Assembly (NCBI GenBank): GCA_013076295.1 | Contig: RQOL01000374.1 | Location: forward strand, 3,338,743-3,402,742 | Reading direction: 5' to 3' | DNA length: 64,000 nucleotides | Source of the DNA: Sanderia malayensis | Lineage: Eukaryota > Cnidaria > Scyphozoa > Semaeostomeae > Pelagiidae | In this document: piece by piece, positions 1 to 11,448 of the stretch | Layout of the letters: each line of letters starts with the position of its first letter | Position numbering within the stretch: the stretch's first letter is position 1 | The notes under the pieces: generated by a model | What the model was told of the DNA's origin: nothing | Database searches by the model: none | The model's input: only the letters and a program-made list of their open reading frames with translations | Position numbers and translations under genes: made by a program

Positions 1-1581
1 ATAGTTGAGACTTGCATGGTAAGGCTCCGTTTTTGGAGTAGGCAAAAGTTATCTATTTTTGGAAGCCTATTTTAAAAGAATTTTTGAGTTATTCCATTAA
101 TTATTCTACTAATTGTGCTATCACGAAAAAATGACGGTTTACGCTGGCGAAACTTCCAAATTCACGTCGCGAACTCCAATTTAGAAGAAAGCGTTCGCTC
201 TACACGTGACGTGTTTCACCTTTTGCTGCAATTTGATTGGCTCTTTCGCAACTTCACGTGAAAAGTCACGCAATTTTCGTTATCATGCAAATTTGCCCTC
301 GGGTTGAACAGCAGGTACTTTTGGAGAAGACGCGTGTTTTTGTTTTGCACACAAAAGAAAACTCGGCGCCTTTCAAAGTGTTTTACGACCTGAATTATTT
401 TTGTAGACACTTGCTAATTGTTTGAGAGACCTCTGGAAAATTACAGGAGACAATTGAGAACACAGGTGATAGTTTTGTTTTGTTTTTTGAGTGAAATAGT
501 TTTAGTTTTTGTACGACTGCCATTGTTGCTTCGGCATACGGTGACGCTTAGGCCTAATGTAAACAAAGTCAAAGTTTTAAAAACAAATCAGTCAATGTTT
601 CTTAATAATAGATAGACAGGCCAGCACAGCGAGCTAACCCATTGTACGTGGGATTGAAAGGGGCATGAGCGAAACGAATGCATCGCACGAAGTGTGCCCT
701 ATCAGTCAATGTTTCTTGATAACAGATAGACAGGCGAGCGCAGCGAGCTAACCCATTGTAGTGGCGTAGAAAGGGGCATGGGCGTTAGCAAATGCAGCGC
801 ACGAAGTGCGCCAACCATAGGCGAGCGCAGCAAGCTAACCCATTGTAAGTGGGGTTGAAAAGGGCATGAGCGTAAGCGAATGCAGCGCACGAAGTGCGCC
901 AACCATAGGCGAGCGCAGCAAGCTAACCCATTGTAAGAGAGGTTGAAAGGGGCATGAGCGTAAGCGAATGCAGCGCACGAAGTGCGCCAACCATAGGCGA
1001 GCACAGCGAGCTAACCCGTTGTAAGTGGGGTTGAAAGGGGCATGAGCGTTAGCGAATGCAGCGCACGAAGTGCGCCAACCATAGGCGAGCGCAGCGAGCT
1101 AACCCATTGTAAGTGGGGTTGAAAGGGGCATGAGCGTTAGCGAATGCAGCACACGAAGTGCGCCAACCATAGGCGAGCGCAGCGAGCTAACCCATTGTAA
1201 GTGGGGATGAAAGGGGCATGAGCGTCAGCGAATGCACCGCACGAAGTGCGCCAACCATAAGCGAGCGCAGCGAGCTAACCCATTGTAAGTGGGGTTGAAA
1301 GGGGCATGAGCGTCAGCGAATGCAGCGCACGAAGTTCGCCAACCATAGGCGAGCGCAGCGAGCTAACCCATTGTAAGTGGGGTTGAAAGGGGCATCATCG
1401 TAAGGGAATGCAGGGCACGAAGTGCGCCAACCATAGGCAAGCGCAGCGAGCTAACCCATTGTAGTGGGGTAGAAAGCGGCATGAGCGTTAGCGAATGCAG
1501 CGCACGAAGTGCGCCAACCAGATTAAGCTTCTTTTACTTGACGGGCTGGGGCGAACGAGCGAAGCGAGTGATGACCCCTAG
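1..1581 (+). mobile_element. Non-autonomous Helitron-like element, copy A (5' end outside window)
   Basis: The first ~600 bases match 33202-33777 and, inverted, 56740-57270. They are followed by an 88-bp satellite and a terminal segment ending in GATGACCCCTAG at 1570-1581. The same end, always CTAG followed by host TA, recurs inverted at 5315 and 55619. The two complete 5' ends in this window (copies at 33046 and 57451) start TCTAATATATATATTC directly after a host A. A start of TC, an end of CTAG and insertion between A and T without target duplication are the Helitron rules. I do not see the usual strong hairpin about 10 bases before CTAG, so the class is an inference. No coding capacity. 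The copy is missing about its first 156 bases, which lie left of the window. Confidence 0.6.
620..1530 (+). repeat. 88-bp hairpin satellite inside Helitron-like copy A
   Basis: About ten tandem units read AACCATAGGCGAGCGCAGCG and so on, with unit length 88. Each contains the near-perfect stem-loop GCGCACGAAGTGCGC (6-bp stem, 3-nt loop) and a GCGAGC-GCA-GCGAGC direct repeat. The first two units carry a different, longer linker (ATCAGTCAATGTTTCTTGAT). Long open frames across the array on both strands are by-products of the repeat and are not genes. Confidence 0.9.
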
Positions 1582-1606
1582 TATATATATATTCCAGTTA
1601 ACAACG

Positions 1607-3611
1607 ATGGCTTCAAATTCGACCTTTCCTCACGATGTGCAATCTGAAGTAACTATTAATGAAAATGCACAATCTGTTGATGTTGATATAATTTCAGCAC
1701 CTCAAAAGAAAAGGGTAAGTATGATATGATGATAAATTGTGGATATTCTTTCAACATGTCCCATGTGGTTCAAATACCCCTTCCATAATTTTTATTGAAT
1801 TTTTATTACTAATGTTTATATATTATAATATGTTTACATTGTATTGTTCTAATTGTTGTTTTATTTATAATCATTGTGATGTGGTTTCACTTTTCATTCC
1901 TGTCTTGTCATTTCAGAGAATTAGAACAGATAATGAATTTATCAAGAATAGATATGTGCGAATCCTGCTAAAATATCCTCTTTAAATGCTATGGTGAGTT
2001 AATTCATTACTTTAGAAAACTGTGCAGGTGCAAAAGACATTACATTTATATAAGTGATACTGTTTCCAAGCAGTATGTTTATGGCTTTGATTTTATTATA
2101 ATTTAAAGCTCACAAAGTGGTATAAAAGAACAAAAACACCAACTCTGGCATTGACACTGGTAAAAACAAATGATGGCCAATTGTGTGCAACGTATTCAGG
2201 TTAGTAGAAACTCCTGTTAAATTGGATTGTAGTTTGCAAATTTTAAATTTGCTCCATAATTTATATTGCTAAATTACCATATGTTAGTAATGTGAAGATA
2301 GGGTCTTTGGTAAACTAAATTTGATTTTCATTGATTTAAGGTCCAAAACAGTTTGAAGCCTTTGGCAAAAGTAAGAGTGTGGGAAAGAAGTTTACCTCCA
2401 TTGTACTTGAGGGAACGAAAGCTGATGGTATTGACTTAAACGATGAAGGTGAAGAAGATGATATAGCTGAGGAATCTGGTAGAAACAGAACTTTTTATTT
2501 CCTTTACTTGAATTTATGATATTGCCATTCACTTTATTTGAACCTTCAAGACATTTTGGATTCCTTTACTGAAGTGATTTGGATAGTGTACACAGGATGG
2601 TAAATTATTTTTTTGTTCAAAATAGGTATTGATGACAAAATTATGGACGTTTTGACCACACAGAATGTTCATTCATTTTCAATTGGCAGAAAGCGAAAAT
2701 TGATCTCACAAATCATCACTGGAATTGGTATGTTTTGGTTGTATTTGGGCATGAGCACCATTAACGTTGCTATACGACCCATACTGTGCTATGTTAGGGA
2801 AATAAGAAGCATCTAAAAAGTGGCAAGCCAGATCAAAACGGGGGCACATAACCACTCCGAGGCCAATTACTTTTGAACTTAGAGGAGGCACTTTTGGATT
2901 TGGAAAAAACACCTTTGCATTTGCCAAAAAAGCCCCCCCCCCCAACCTCCAGTTCCTATGCCTCTGTCATCCATTAATCAATTTATATTGTAATTTTAGA
3001 TATGAAGAATCAAGCGAATTGGAAAGAGGCTAAGAAACCAGCATGGTGGCCCGATGTTGAACCCGAAATTTTATTTCGGAGTCCAAATTGTAGAAATCCA
3101 TTAATGAGAGTTGATGAGATGGACCATGTCTTGGATTCATGCATCCAATTCATTGGAGCAGTAGCACCACCAGAGCTTGCTGAGCCCAACATTGACAACA
3201 CAGTTGTCGTGCCATTAGGTGCTCAAAGCACTACTGATTGTGCCTGTTCGAAGACAGAAACATGTTCAGCTGGGTTGAATTGTGTTGCGTTTCCCCAGGC
3301 AATATTGCAACAACTTTTCCAGATGGACCTATCGTGTATTGGTTGTGTTGACTGCAAGTTACATTTTCATAAATCTTGCGTTTCAGAAAGTGTCTCACAA
3401 CTTCCGGGAACTTGGAAGTGTGGGTGCAATATCAAGTCTACAGGTAAATATCAATATCGATATCAACAGGTAAATCCTGTTGCAATGCTATCTATACAGT
3501 TTCTGTCATGTGTGACATCCACATACTATGATAGCAATATTCGATACTCAATGGTTTAAAACTACATTTTCATTTTTAGAATTCCAAAATTTAAATTGGG
3601 TGAAAGTTTAA
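1607..3611 (+). CDS. Multi-exon gene with PHD-like zinc cluster, function unknown
   Basis: Exons bounded by GT..AG: 1607-1714, probably 1952-1993, 2109-2199, 2341-2478, 2626-2727, 3000-3443 and 3580-3611, giving about 315 residues. Phases agree from exon 3 onward. The weak point is exon 2: the best acceptor (TTTCAG at 1911-1916) leads to an in-frame stop at 1983, while the AG at 1950-1951 keeps the frame open. Visible parts are KWYKRTKTPTLALTL in exon 3, an acidic stretch in exon 4, PAWWPDVEPEILFRSPN in exon 6, and a Cys/His cluster CIGCVDCKLHFHKSC ... WKCGCN that resembles a PHD/zinc-ribbon fold. Exons 3-4 align with 48260-48551 inside a transposon, with the same intron phase. I do not recognise the family. 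It could be a host gene or a gene carried by a related transposon. The start codon lies only 26 bases after the end of Helitron copy A. Confidence 0.6.
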
Positions 3612-4285
3612 AAGAGATGTTTCGACGATGGGATGCAGAAATTAAGGTATGTTGTAAGGGAAATAAAGTTAATAGCATGTTGCAAGTGACGTGCATGTTC
3701 AATTTATATATCTTGCCAATTGCATTTTTTTTGAAATACGTTGTTGGGATTGTAAAGAGAAAGGTACCATCGAAAAGAATGGATACCTTTGAAATTGGAA
3801 AGAACGATTTATTTTTTCGAGGGTTTTTTTAATTTCTATTGGCTTCTTGGTAGTGATGACATGGTAGGAGTATTTACTTGTTCTGCATAATTGATCTTCA
3901 TATTGATTTATTGATATATTGTTCTATTTGATGTTTTGAGTATTATGTAGCAGCACAACATCAAGTCATTATTAAATTTTAGGAAAGAAGCTTTATGAGA
4001 TATTTGTTGGATTCGACTGCTGGCATACCGAGTGCCACAGGATTTGAAGCAGACAAATACTCGTATCTCGTCAAAATTGTCCTGTTCGCTGAGGTAAATA
4101 GACTGTTACATTTTGTTTCCAATTACCTGTATCTCTGCCAATTTTTCCTATCGATATCATTTCGTGTATTTCCATCCTCATTCTTCATAGGTTTTGGAAT
4201 TTATTTTGCATCTGGAGGAGAAAGTGCCACTAATTTGCACCAAGCATATTATTGTGCAGAAGAATTCTGTCCAGGAACATTAGTA
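3580..4285 (+). other. Possible alternative 3' exons of the 1607 gene
   Basis: Read in another phase, 3580-3645 encodes a basic peptide (FKLGESLKEMFRRWDAEIK) followed by a GTATGT donor. 3983-4095 encodes MRYLLDSTAGIPSATGF and more, followed by GTAAAT. 4191-4285 follows a TTCATAG acceptor. These have coding-like composition and good splice signals, so the gene may be longer than the stop at 3609-3611 suggests, for example by alternative acceptor use. The SINE tail begins at 4283 and may have cut the last exon. Confidence 0.35.
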
Positions 4286-4550
4286 AGTAAGTAAGTAATC
4301 AAGTATGAATGTTTATACTGGATAGCCACTTCAGCTATGATAGCTGTTATCAATGTGGGTCCAGTTGGTATGAACCTTTACCCCCAGAAATTCTGGGTAC
4401 TCATTTACCAACCTCGGTACTAATTCTGGAGACTCATTTACTGACGGCTTGTAGTTCGTGGTTCCGACCATACATGGATTTGAACCAGTGAAGGCATTAC
4501 CTCTAAAGGATCAAACCCAGCGCCTTAACCGCTAAGCTACACCACCGCTG
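4283..4550 (-). mobile_element. tRNA-derived SINE
   Basis: On the minus strand the element starts with a tRNA-like head. An A-box-like TAGCTTAGCGGTTAAGGCGC (about 4536-4517) and a B-box-like GGTTCAAATCC (about 4480) are spaced as in a long-variable-arm tRNA. A ~170-bp tRNA-unrelated body follows, then a short-repeat tail (TTAC)n at 4283-4300. This is the order of a tRNA-derived SINE transcribed by RNA polymerase III. The head cannot fold as a complete tRNA, so it is not a tRNA gene. Confidence 0.7.
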
Positions 4551-4562
4551 TTGATTTTATAC

Positions 4563-5314
4563 TAGAATAAATCTGTCAAACATTAGCTACATTGTTTGTC
4601 AAGAAGGAGTATCAATACAGTATAATTTGATTATAAAAACATTTTTTACTGAAAACATTAGCTATTGAGATCGACTTTGACGTAGATGCTGAAATGCTAT
4701 AAATTCTCCATAATTTTGAAGAAGAGTGCATCACATAATATTAGCTATACTTTGACATCAACTGGCCTGGTAGGGCTGATTTCTTATAAAATACACCCAT
4801 TTTTCATAAGATTTTCGGATCAGCATTTTCAGCACTTTCAATTTTCTTAGCTTGGCACAACAATTATAGCGTTTTAGTAGTGATGTTTCTTAATCGGCTT
4901 TTTATTTTCCGGATCTAAAACTGCCTCATTTATTTACAGCTGACCATATTTGGATTAATAAAAATCCCAAATGGTTGAGAAGAAGCACATGCAGCTCAGA
5001 TTTCAAAACTATAATTATTTTACAATGAATAGTATTACAAGAAGCTTCATTTTATTAGATGAAATGAAGCTTCTTGTAATACTATTCATTGTTAAATTGG
5101 TTGCCAGAATCGATATGTTTATATAATTATTTTCTGACAAAAATCAACAAAATCTTTGATATTACCGAGACCATGCCTTTTACAAGTCAATGTGTTTGTC
5201 TTTGAGAACAAAATTTTTACAGCTTTATCAAATTTATTGAGCTTAGTACTAAGTTTGCTAAATTTTTGGCTATTGTAGTTGTATTTTTTTTAAACTATCA
5301 TTTTATAACCTATA
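4563..5314. other. AT-rich spacer; contains only a hairpin
   Basis: No coding or RNA gene seen in about 750 bases apart from the perfect inverted repeat at 5022-5092. Confidence 0.5.
5022..5092. repeat. Perfect 31-bp inverted repeat with 9-nt loop
   Basis: 5022-5052 (ACAATGAATAGTATTACAAG...) is the exact reverse complement of 5062-5092; the loop is TATTAGATG. The arms contain AAGCTTC. It could be a fold-back element or a hairpin RNA precursor. Nothing else in the window matches the arms by eye. Confidence 0.9.
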
Positions 5315-5413
5315 CTAGGGGTCATCACTCGCTTCGCTTGTTCGCCCCAGCCCGTCAAGTAGAAAAAGCTTAATCTGGTTGGCCCGCTTTGCGCGCTGCA
5401 TTCGCTCACGCTC

Positions 5414-5640
5414 ATGCATATACATACATACATGCCTATATACATACATATATACATAGCTACATACCTACATACATACATACATACATACATACATACA
5501 TACCTACCTACATACATACATACCATACTACATACATACATACATACATACATACATACATACATACATACATACATACATACATACATACATACCTACA
5601 TACGTGCATGCATACATACATACATACATACATACATACA
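5414..5640. repeat. (CATA)n microsatellite
   Basis: About 225 bases of CATA/TACA repeats with scattered substitutions, lying between the end of the Helitron-like element and its satellite units. The repeat leaves long Tyr/Ile/His frames open on both strands; these are not genes. Confidence 0.97.
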
Positions 5641-6150
5641 TTGGCGCACTTCATGCACTGCATTCGCTAACGCTCATGCCTCTTTCAACCCCACATACAA
5701 CGGGTTGGCTTGCTGCACTCGCCTGTCTATCTATTATCAAGAAACATTGGCTAATAGGGCACAAGGGCGCACTTTGTGCGCTGCATTCGCTTACGCTCAT
5801 GCCTCTTTCAACCCACGTACAACGGATTGGCTCGCTGCGCTCGCCTCCCTATCTATTATCAAGAAACATTGGCTGGTAGGGCGCACTTGGTGCACTGCAT
5901 TCGCTTACGCTCATGCCCTTGTGAAACCCACTTACAATGGGTTAGCTCGCTGCTCTTGCCTGTCTATCTATTATCAAGGAATATTGACCGACGAGGCCCA
6001 CTTTGTGCGCTGCATTCGCTAACGCTCATGCCTCTTAAAGCCCCACATACAATGGGTTAGCTTGCTGCGCTCGCCTCTCTATCTATTATCAAGAAACATT
6101 GGCCGATAGAGCGCACTTTGTGCACAGCATTCGCTCACGCTCATGCCTCT
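5641..6150 (-). repeat. Degenerate Helitron satellite units (long-linker form)
   Basis: Units of roughly 115-120 bases with the linker CTATTATCAAGAAACATTGG between GCTCGC...CGCC and GGGCGCACTT. They are more diverged than the arrays at 620-1530 and 55640-56690. Confidence 0.85.
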
Positions 6151-6151
6151 T

Positions 6152-7692
6152 AGAACCTGTTGGGGATATGAATCTTGGCCGGTATTGTTCTAAACAATGA
6201 AAGATCGAGTAAGTCTGAGCCAATAAAAACTTGCATCTTTGGAGCATGCGCAGAATGCTTTCTAACTGGTCAGTTAGATGGGGAGCGTTGGTCTAGATAG
6301 CGAGGAAACGGTTTGACAGCATAAATTCGCTGTAGAAGGCCAGGCCTGTGAGTAACACTCGTCTATTCTTGTTTGACCGACACCGAGAGTCCCTTAGCTT
6401 AAGTTCAGATTAATAAAATTTAGCAACAATTAATTAGAAGTATATAGAATTACAGCATAATTTTGAAGAAATAGTTGTCTAGGACGCTGTTTTCGAGCCC
6501 AGCGCCCTATTTAGCGTATCAAAATAAGTCATAACAATAGAATTAGTATTTTACATTATATCATAATAATATATTATATCATAGCTAGCATATATTATCA
6601 TAACAGAGCAATCAAGATAAATTACTCAATGATTTAGATACGTGTTTCATCAACAATAGTAAGAGTAAGAGTTGTTTTACTCTTGATTAAATTTAAATAA
6701 AAATTTAAAAAGAAAAAAAATTTAATAAGAGTAACTAAAAGTACCATGATAAAAGTACCCTTTTTACCATGCTGATAATAGTGAAGCAGTGTCAAACCAT
6801 CTCACATTTGAAGAGTGGGTGTCTTTACAAAATATAGTTGGGTGAAATCACATGGACTTGTCAAATGTGAATAAATGGTAAATACTGTTGTACATAAATG
6901 TTTCTTAAGAATCTGTTTTGTTGACTTGGTGGTTCTGTTTGGTTCAGATTGTAAATAAATGTTTGTTCACATTCTGTTTTGTTGACCTGGTGGTTTTGTT
7001 TGGTTCAGTTTGTAAATAGACATCTTCATGGACTGTGACCTTGACGTGGTGAAGATGCTTGTGTAACTCTTCAACCCATTAGAGCTTTATTATCTGGAAC
7101 ACTACCTGCTCCTTTGTAGTGCTATCCTTGCTAGGCAGATCAATGGTTAGAGTTCCGACAAAATCAGTCCGCTTTACAAATTTTTAATTAACAAAATACT
7201 TGTAAGAAATTCAACTCTCATCAATGAAAAGTTGAGAAACCTCTGTACTTGGTCAAATTCATTTCTGAGGAGGATATTTTTTATAGTGGATGAGAGCTCT
7301 TACAAATCGTAATTTCATTTTCACTTTGTCATTTGATGCATATTATTATTCACATGCAAGCATACATAAATGCAACTTGATGGCCTCATTCCTTCCCTCG
7401 AAGTATTGTTGATAATTCGAGGTATAGTTCATTAATATCAAGTCAACACTTTGGTAGTGAAATGAATACATACGCAGTTCTCATACAATCCCTTTTTCCG
7501 TTTGTGTACTTTAACATTTTAATCTTGCACTCCAGCTCCCCTGTTGCTCGCCGCCATTAAACTTTCACTTCTGTACTTCGCAAGTTTGAAAATTCGCTTT
7601 GTAAAGCCCTACTACGCATGCTCAAATCATTCAAAAACGACGTCATGCCAAATTCCAAAGACTTACTATGGTTCATATCCCCAACAAGAACC
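6152..7692. mobile_element. 1,529-bp element with 15-bp terminal inverted repeats and 6-bp duplication
   Basis: The element runs 6158-7686. It begins TGTTGGGGATATGAA and ends with the exact reverse complement TTCATATCCCCAACA. It is flanked by AGAACC at 6152-6157 and 7687-7692. It sits inside a satellite unit of Helitron copy D, so it is younger than that copy. It has no ORF of note. TG..CA ends and a short duplication would also fit a solo LTR, and an AATAAA at about 6413 supports that reading. A non-autonomous DNA transposon is the alternative. Confidence 0.7.
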
Positions 7693-7740
7693 TAACGTAC
7701 AATAGCGTAGCTCGCTCTGCTCGCCTGTCTATCTGTCTGT

Positions 7741-8178
7741 CTATTTTTGCATTGACATGCAACATTGGATCATAAAATGGCAATTGACCTTTGAAAGCAC
7801 AAAACCTTTGGTGAAGGGATAGTAAAAATTTGAATGAATGTAAATTGTAACTTTGGGTAGGTTAGCAGAACAATGAATTTAAATTTTATTCTACCATTTG
7901 AGCAAGGATAGTTGTCTCCCAAGGATAAAAGTAATACATTGCTATTGTGTCCCAGATCAGTCTATGAGGCAATAACGTGACACAAAAGCTAATTAAATTA
8001 CAATGTGAAAGAAACTTATATAAACAGAATTCTCCTTTCATGAGGTTTTCAAGGATTCCATTGATTTTTCATGCATAGTGTAGTAAATGTTTGTTTCAGT
8101 CATTTGACATTTGCATGGTGTGAATAGCAAGTATTAGTGACATTGACAGTTTGGTTAAGCACTTCAGTATTTGTTTCA
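7741..8178. other. Unassigned spacer
   Basis: AT-rich sequence without recognisable coding or repeat structure. Confidence 0.4.
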
Positions 8179-9970
8179 CTAAGAATCATATAGGAAAAAG
8201 GAAGAATTAATAATCAATGAAATGACGATATGATAGTTATAGGGTAACATGATATGATAACTTGATATGGTCATAACTTGATATGATTTAAGACTCTCTG
8301 ATACGATTTTCTCTCTTTCCGCTTTTGGGACAACAGGTAAAACTTGTCTGAAATCACCACCAAGCAACATGAATTTGCCACGAAATGGCTTTTCAACTCT
8401 TGTGATATCCCGAAGCAGTTTGTCAACTGCTTTTAATGCCAATGCTGGTATCATTGAAGCTTCGCCCCATATGAACAGGGTTGTTTCACGCAACACGTGT
8501 GCTCTTCGGCTCTGTCTCTTGACATTGCATGTTGATCCCAACTTCAATGGTATTGGAATTTGGAATTGCGAATGCGATGTTCTGCCATTGATAAGCAGTG
8601 TTGCTGCAATTGCTGACCAAGCCATACACTGAACTTTGTGTCCAGATGCACGAAGATTACAAACCAACGTCTTGTAGAGAAATGTTTTCCCTGTGGCGGC
8701 TGGTCCATTGAGAAAGTGACAGTTCTGCTCTGATTGTGCTTCAATTGCTTGAATAATGGCTGTTGTTCAGGATTCAAGGCAGCCTGCATTTGTTCTCCTT
8801 GCTCTCTTTCATGTTCAACATCCATGCGATCTTCCTCTGAAAACATAAACAATAGTTAATTTGGTTGAAATAGAATTATATATTATTGGCTAAATTATTA
8901 CAGTGGATATCATCATGGTAAGTTGTAAATCACCTTGTTCTGGGATGACAAAGTCGGCCGGTAGCTGAGGAAGGTGATCGTAATTTGTGATGGACAAACC
9001 ATGAACCTTCAAATTGTTGTCAATATCATGTAGACATTGAAACATGTGTCTGTCTTGGAAGGTTATGTCTGGATTGTCGAGTTAATCACGTCTGACAAAG
9101 TTCTCACTCATTGCTTCTTTGAAGGCATTGAAGAGTGTACTGATGTCTGATGGCGTTTGAAAGAGTAGCAATGATGCAAACAACTGTCTGAGTTGTGAAG
9201 GCATATGGAAGATGGCAGCTTCATCAAGGCATCGTGTGATTTTGACATCATCTTCTAATAACCCTAGAGCTAATACTGCATCTTTGAAGGAGTCATATAG
9301 ATTACCTTCTATCGTTCGAAGGTTTTCACATGAAGTAGCACCTCGTTGATGCAATAGCAAAAGTCTGAGTGGAAATTTTTGCTCGAAAGGTCTAGGCTAC
9401 ACTTGATTTACTCTACCAATGATTGGCATTGTTCTTCGTTGTCTGGCTGTCCATGTTTTGGAACGCTCCTCAAAGACATAATGCTCTGGTATCTCATGAT
9501 AGAGGTACTGACGTGCAACTGGATCTTGCTGGTTGAGTTCAAACCATGCTGTGAGTGTTGTTGAGCCTTTGTTCTTATCATTGTCATGAAAGATGACTTG
9601 TTGCTCAAAAGGTAGATGAACAGAAAGCCGTTAGACTGTGTGGCTCTTGTTGTGCATGGGGGAGCTGCATAAGCCGATAGACAGCTTCATGTGGTCCAAT
9701 ATACCTTGCGATGATGTATTGGCGCACCTCGTCGTGTTCAATGTCTTCAGGTACTTGCTGTTGATTTTCCTCAAGAATTTCAACATGTGCCATATCGTAT
9801 CCTTTGTGGATATTTTTGAAAATGTAGTTGAGACTTTTAACTGTACTGCATATTTCCACGTTGATATGACACTGATATTTGATGAGTAGGTGTCTGTTGT
9901 GTGGCACTACCCAAGTATCATCCAAAATGCGGTCATTCACATTGACTGGATGAAGACTGCGTGTTTGCAA
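8179..9970 (-). pseudogene. Helitron Rep/helicase pseudogene
   Basis: Minus-strand fragments in order match an animal Helitron protein. 9970-9605 holds TWVVPHNRHLLIKYQCHINVE and the IHKGYDMA segment, the conserved stretch after the Rep domain. 9608-9408 follows in another frame. 9360-9082 contains LLHQRGATSCENLRTIEG and LALGLLEDD. 8852-8179 is a PIF1-type helicase: a Walker A GPAATGKT is readable at about 8700-8675 in a shifted frame, then the Walker B-like TLFIWGEASMI and LLGGDFRQVLPVV. At least three frameshifts and internal stops break it, and the N-terminal Rep HUH motif and helicase C-terminus are absent. It could once have mobilised the non-autonomous Helitron-like copies, but no shared termini show this. 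Confidence 0.85.
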
Positions 9971-10789
9971 AAATTATTACAGAAAAAAGATAAATCTTTA
10001 AAAACAACTATATATTTGTCTTCAAACGCTAAATTAGTACAAATTTGATATTTCATTAGTAAAGGAAAACGAGTCATAAACCAAAAATGCATTAGTCGTA
10101 AAACAGTGAAGGGGGAGGAACCGGAAATTTGGAAAGTTTGTAATTGTAAGTTCCCAAGGCCGACAGAATGAGCTGTGCAGGGCACTCAGGAGTATGTGTC
10201 TTGTAGAGTTGATTGAAATGTGCAACAGAGGCTTCCAAATGGTCAATTCAGGGCGTTCTTTTCCTCCTGGCCATGTAAAGTCACGTGTCAGCCCACGTAT
10301 CTATGCAGATATGTCAGATACAGCATTCTTAGCTATTTGTACATGGTACATTAGGCTATATCCCATTCAGAACACCTCGCTTTCAACTGAAGGAGGCTCT
10401 TTATCTGCCTGCACTTTAGGTGGTAATGAGCATGTGTCACTTGCGATGGTTGTAATTCCGCTAAGGTTTTACGCAATAAATACAACAAATTTTTTTGTGC
10501 AGTACAGCTGACCGGAAGGCCACCACTGTACCACTTTTCAACTCTCCGAGGTTGACAGACTGACTTCTTAACTATAACTCAACTTTTACAATCTTACATG
10601 ACTCTATTTATGTTTACAATAATAATCAGAACAAGCGTGGTGACATAGTGCCTCAAGCATGGATTGGCACATGCCTTCACACTTTGAAGTGAGTGCACCA
10701 GCCAACAACACCCATACTTAACAATACTGCACACAAATTGGTCTGAAATACAAGATAGCAATTATAGTTTAAGAATGACCCACATAACA
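9971..10789. other. Unassigned sequence left of the BEL element
   Basis: A 105-codon plus-strand frame at 10194-10511 has no recognisable motif and is probably chance. Nothing else seen. Confidence 0.4.
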
Positions 10790-10794
10790 ATGCC

Positions 10795-11354
10795 TGTAGA
10801 CTTCAACTGGACAACTTAGAATTTAATCGAACGCAGATAGATTTGAGGATAGAATAACTCGTCGGGTTTGGATTTTCTGACTACTTGTTATCCCTTTATC
10901 TGTATCTTTTCTCGATCTGATTAATTTTAAGTCTGAATTTTCTGTTCTGAATGTTCTTAATTTTAATCTGTACTTTCTGGTTTGACTAAAAATTAAAATA
11001 AGAAATACTCTAAATAAAACAAACTTAAAATGTAAACAAAGTATCGAATATCGAGCATCCAGTTAATCGAGAAATTGAATTTACTAAATAAATCAAATTC
11101 AAATCAAATAAAAACAAAACTTACTTTGGTTTCCCAGTTGCCAGCTCAGGTAGAGATAGTTTAATATTTCGTCTTTCGATTCGTTTTGGTAGAAATATAA
11201 GTTCTTTTGGGTTTGTTGTTCGTTAGAATTCATGATCTAGTTTTCGAAAGGTTGACAGAAATTCGAATCGAAGAGAGTGGCTGAAAAGCGGAAGAACGCC
11301 CAAACTGACAACCGGAAACGGTGTCCGATTACACGTTAGCGTACAAAGCTAACA
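10795..11354 (-). repeat. BEL 3' LTR
   Basis: 560 bases, TG...CA ends, nearly identical to 17444-18003. Confidence 0.95.
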
Positions 11355-11448
11355 TTCCGGCCCCTTAAAGGCGAAATGTAGAGCCTTTAGAATGTCCTTA
11401 ATTGAAATAAAACAAACATGATTAAATATATAGTTTTTAAAGGTTCAC

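Larger units (their letters stand above)
5315..7740 (-). mobile_element. Helitron-like copy D, inverted and truncated
   Basis: Starts with CTAGGGGTCATCACTCGC at 5315, which is the 3' end of the family seen on the other strand. It is followed by a CATA microsatellite (5414-5640), degenerate satellite units (5641-6150), a 1,529-bp insertion (6158-7686) and a last piece of unit (7687-7740, AGCTCGCTCTGCTCGCCTGT). The conserved 600-bp 5' region of copies A, B and C is missing, so this is a 5'-truncated copy. Confidence 0.6.

Noticed and set aside
702..1004. 100-codon minus-strand frame, and similar frames at 5604-6060 and 35651-35926
   Set aside because: They follow the hairpin satellite unit exactly and repeat with it, so they are repeat artefacts.
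620..1530. CRISPR-like array (regular repeats with hairpin)
   Set aside because: Units are contiguous without unique spacers, lie in eukaryotic DNA, and have no cas genes.
4283..4550. tRNA gene on the minus strand
   Set aside because: A- and B-box sequences are present, but stems do not pair and a SINE body and tail follow.
5389..5670. Long open frames of alternating Tyr/Ile/His/Thr on both strands
   Set aside because: They are produced by the CATA microsatellite.
10194..10511. 105-codon plus-strand frame
   Set aside because: No motif, no splice or start context, and close to other decayed sequence; probably chance.
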